5,020 nucleotides of DNA from Rhodoplanes sp049284695. GTDB lineage: Bacteria > Pseudomonadota > Alphaproteobacteria > Rhizobiales > Xanthobacteraceae. Below the pieces are notes generated by a model. The model was given only the letters and a program-made list of their open reading frames with translations, was not told the DNA's origin and did not search any database. Location of the stretch: NCBI GenBank assembly GCA_049284695.1, contig JBAPYK010000472.1:1-5020 (forward strand). Direction: 5' to 3'. This document shows positions 4,812-5,020 of this stretch, one piece after another. A program made the translations under genes and the position numbers. Every line of letters starts with the position of its first letter. Positions within the stretch are counted from its first letter, which is position 1.

Positions 4812-5020
4812 ATGCGCTGGATACACCTCACCATCATCATCCTGTTTGCGCTCGCCACGCTGATATTCGCGGTGCAAAACCTGCAAACCGTCACCATCGC
4901 CTTTCTCGGCTTCAGCGTGAGCTTGCCGCTGGCGCTGCAGGCGATCGTCATCTACCTGTTGGGCATGGCGACGGGCGGCTCGCTCTGGTCGCTGCTGCGC
5001 CGTTCGTTTGAACGGTCGCG
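4812..5020 (+). CDS. LapA/DUF1049-family small membrane protein, 3' end cut
   Basis: ATG at 4812 follows GGAGAAG at normal spacing, and the frame stays open for 69 complete codons to the window edge. The protein begins MRWIHLTIIILFALATLIFAVQN, giving a first transmembrane helix at about 5-22 ending in the family's characteristic asparagine (N23). A short loop with VTIAFLGFSVSLPL follows, then a second hydrophobic segment at about 38-62 (ALQAIVIYLLGMATGGSLWSLL), and a basic stretch RRSFERS. This two-helix layout matches the lipopolysaccharide assembly protein A domain family (LapA, DUF1049, PF06305), inner-membrane proteins which in enterobacteria cooperate in controlling lipopolysaccharide synthesis. 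Proteins of this family are usually about 100 residues, with a cytoplasmic C-terminal part that is missing here. The role in this organism is inferred only from family. Confidence 0.82.
   Translation, partial: MRWIHLTIIILFALATLIFAVQNLQTVTIAFLGFSVSLPLALQAIVIYLLGMATGGSLWSLLRRSFERS

Noticed and set aside
4613..5011. Plus-strand frame of 132 codons overlapping the LapA-like gene
   Set aside because: The frame from 4812 encodes two convincing membrane helices with a good ribosome binding site; this one is an out-of-frame shadow with no features.
1..5020. CRISPR array, tRNA, rRNA, transposase or integrase
   Set aside because: No regularly spaced repeats, no tRNA-like cloverleaf, and no mobile-element protein motifs were seen in the window.

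Overview
The window looks like chromosomal DNA of a GC-rich alphaproteobacterium, most likely Bradyrhizobium or a close relative (Nitrobacteraceae). This rests on a full-length DUF2277 protein, several small charged proteins of the kind common in that group, and palindromic intergenic repeats built on GCCCGTAGG / GAAGCGTAATCCG / TTCGCTnTTGCGCC modules, which I associate with these genomes from memory. No database search was possible.

Left part (1-1483): four small minus-strand genes in a row. Reading in their own direction these are a 103-aa charged protein (1172-1483), a 147-aa hypothetical with a GTG start (601-1044), a 78-aa BrnA-type ribbon-helix-helix antitoxin-like protein with an excellent ribosome binding site (315-551), and a short conserved-looking protein cut by the window edge (1-179). 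No BrnT toxin is present; the gene in the toxin's usual place is unrelated by sequence. Two direct copies of a composite palindromic repeat (about 1061-1174 and 1543-1670) flank the 103-aa gene, and the first supplies its stop codon.

Middle (1484-2314): about 830 bases without a convincing gene. It holds the second repeat copy, a short remnant that reads like the last residues of an acyl-CoA dehydrogenase (1686-1752, minus), other degenerate sequence, and an AT-rich promoter with a perfect TATAAT just before the next gene.

The main gene (2315-4108, plus) encodes a 597-aa cytoplasmic phospholipase D superfamily protein. It has an N-terminal beta-rich domain and two PLD half-domains; the second HKD motif is perfect and the first lacks the aspartate. 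It is monocistronic, lower in GC than the flanks, and has no recognisable partner gene. Its substrate (nucleic acid or lipid) cannot be told from sequence.

Right part (4109-5020): a convergent DUF2277 gene (4299-4565, minus), then a divergent plus-strand gene for a small two-helix membrane protein of the LapA/DUF1049 family that runs off the window end (4812 onward). Nothing shows a multi-gene system; the most noteworthy items are the orphan PLD protein, the orphan BrnA-like gene, and the repeat pair.
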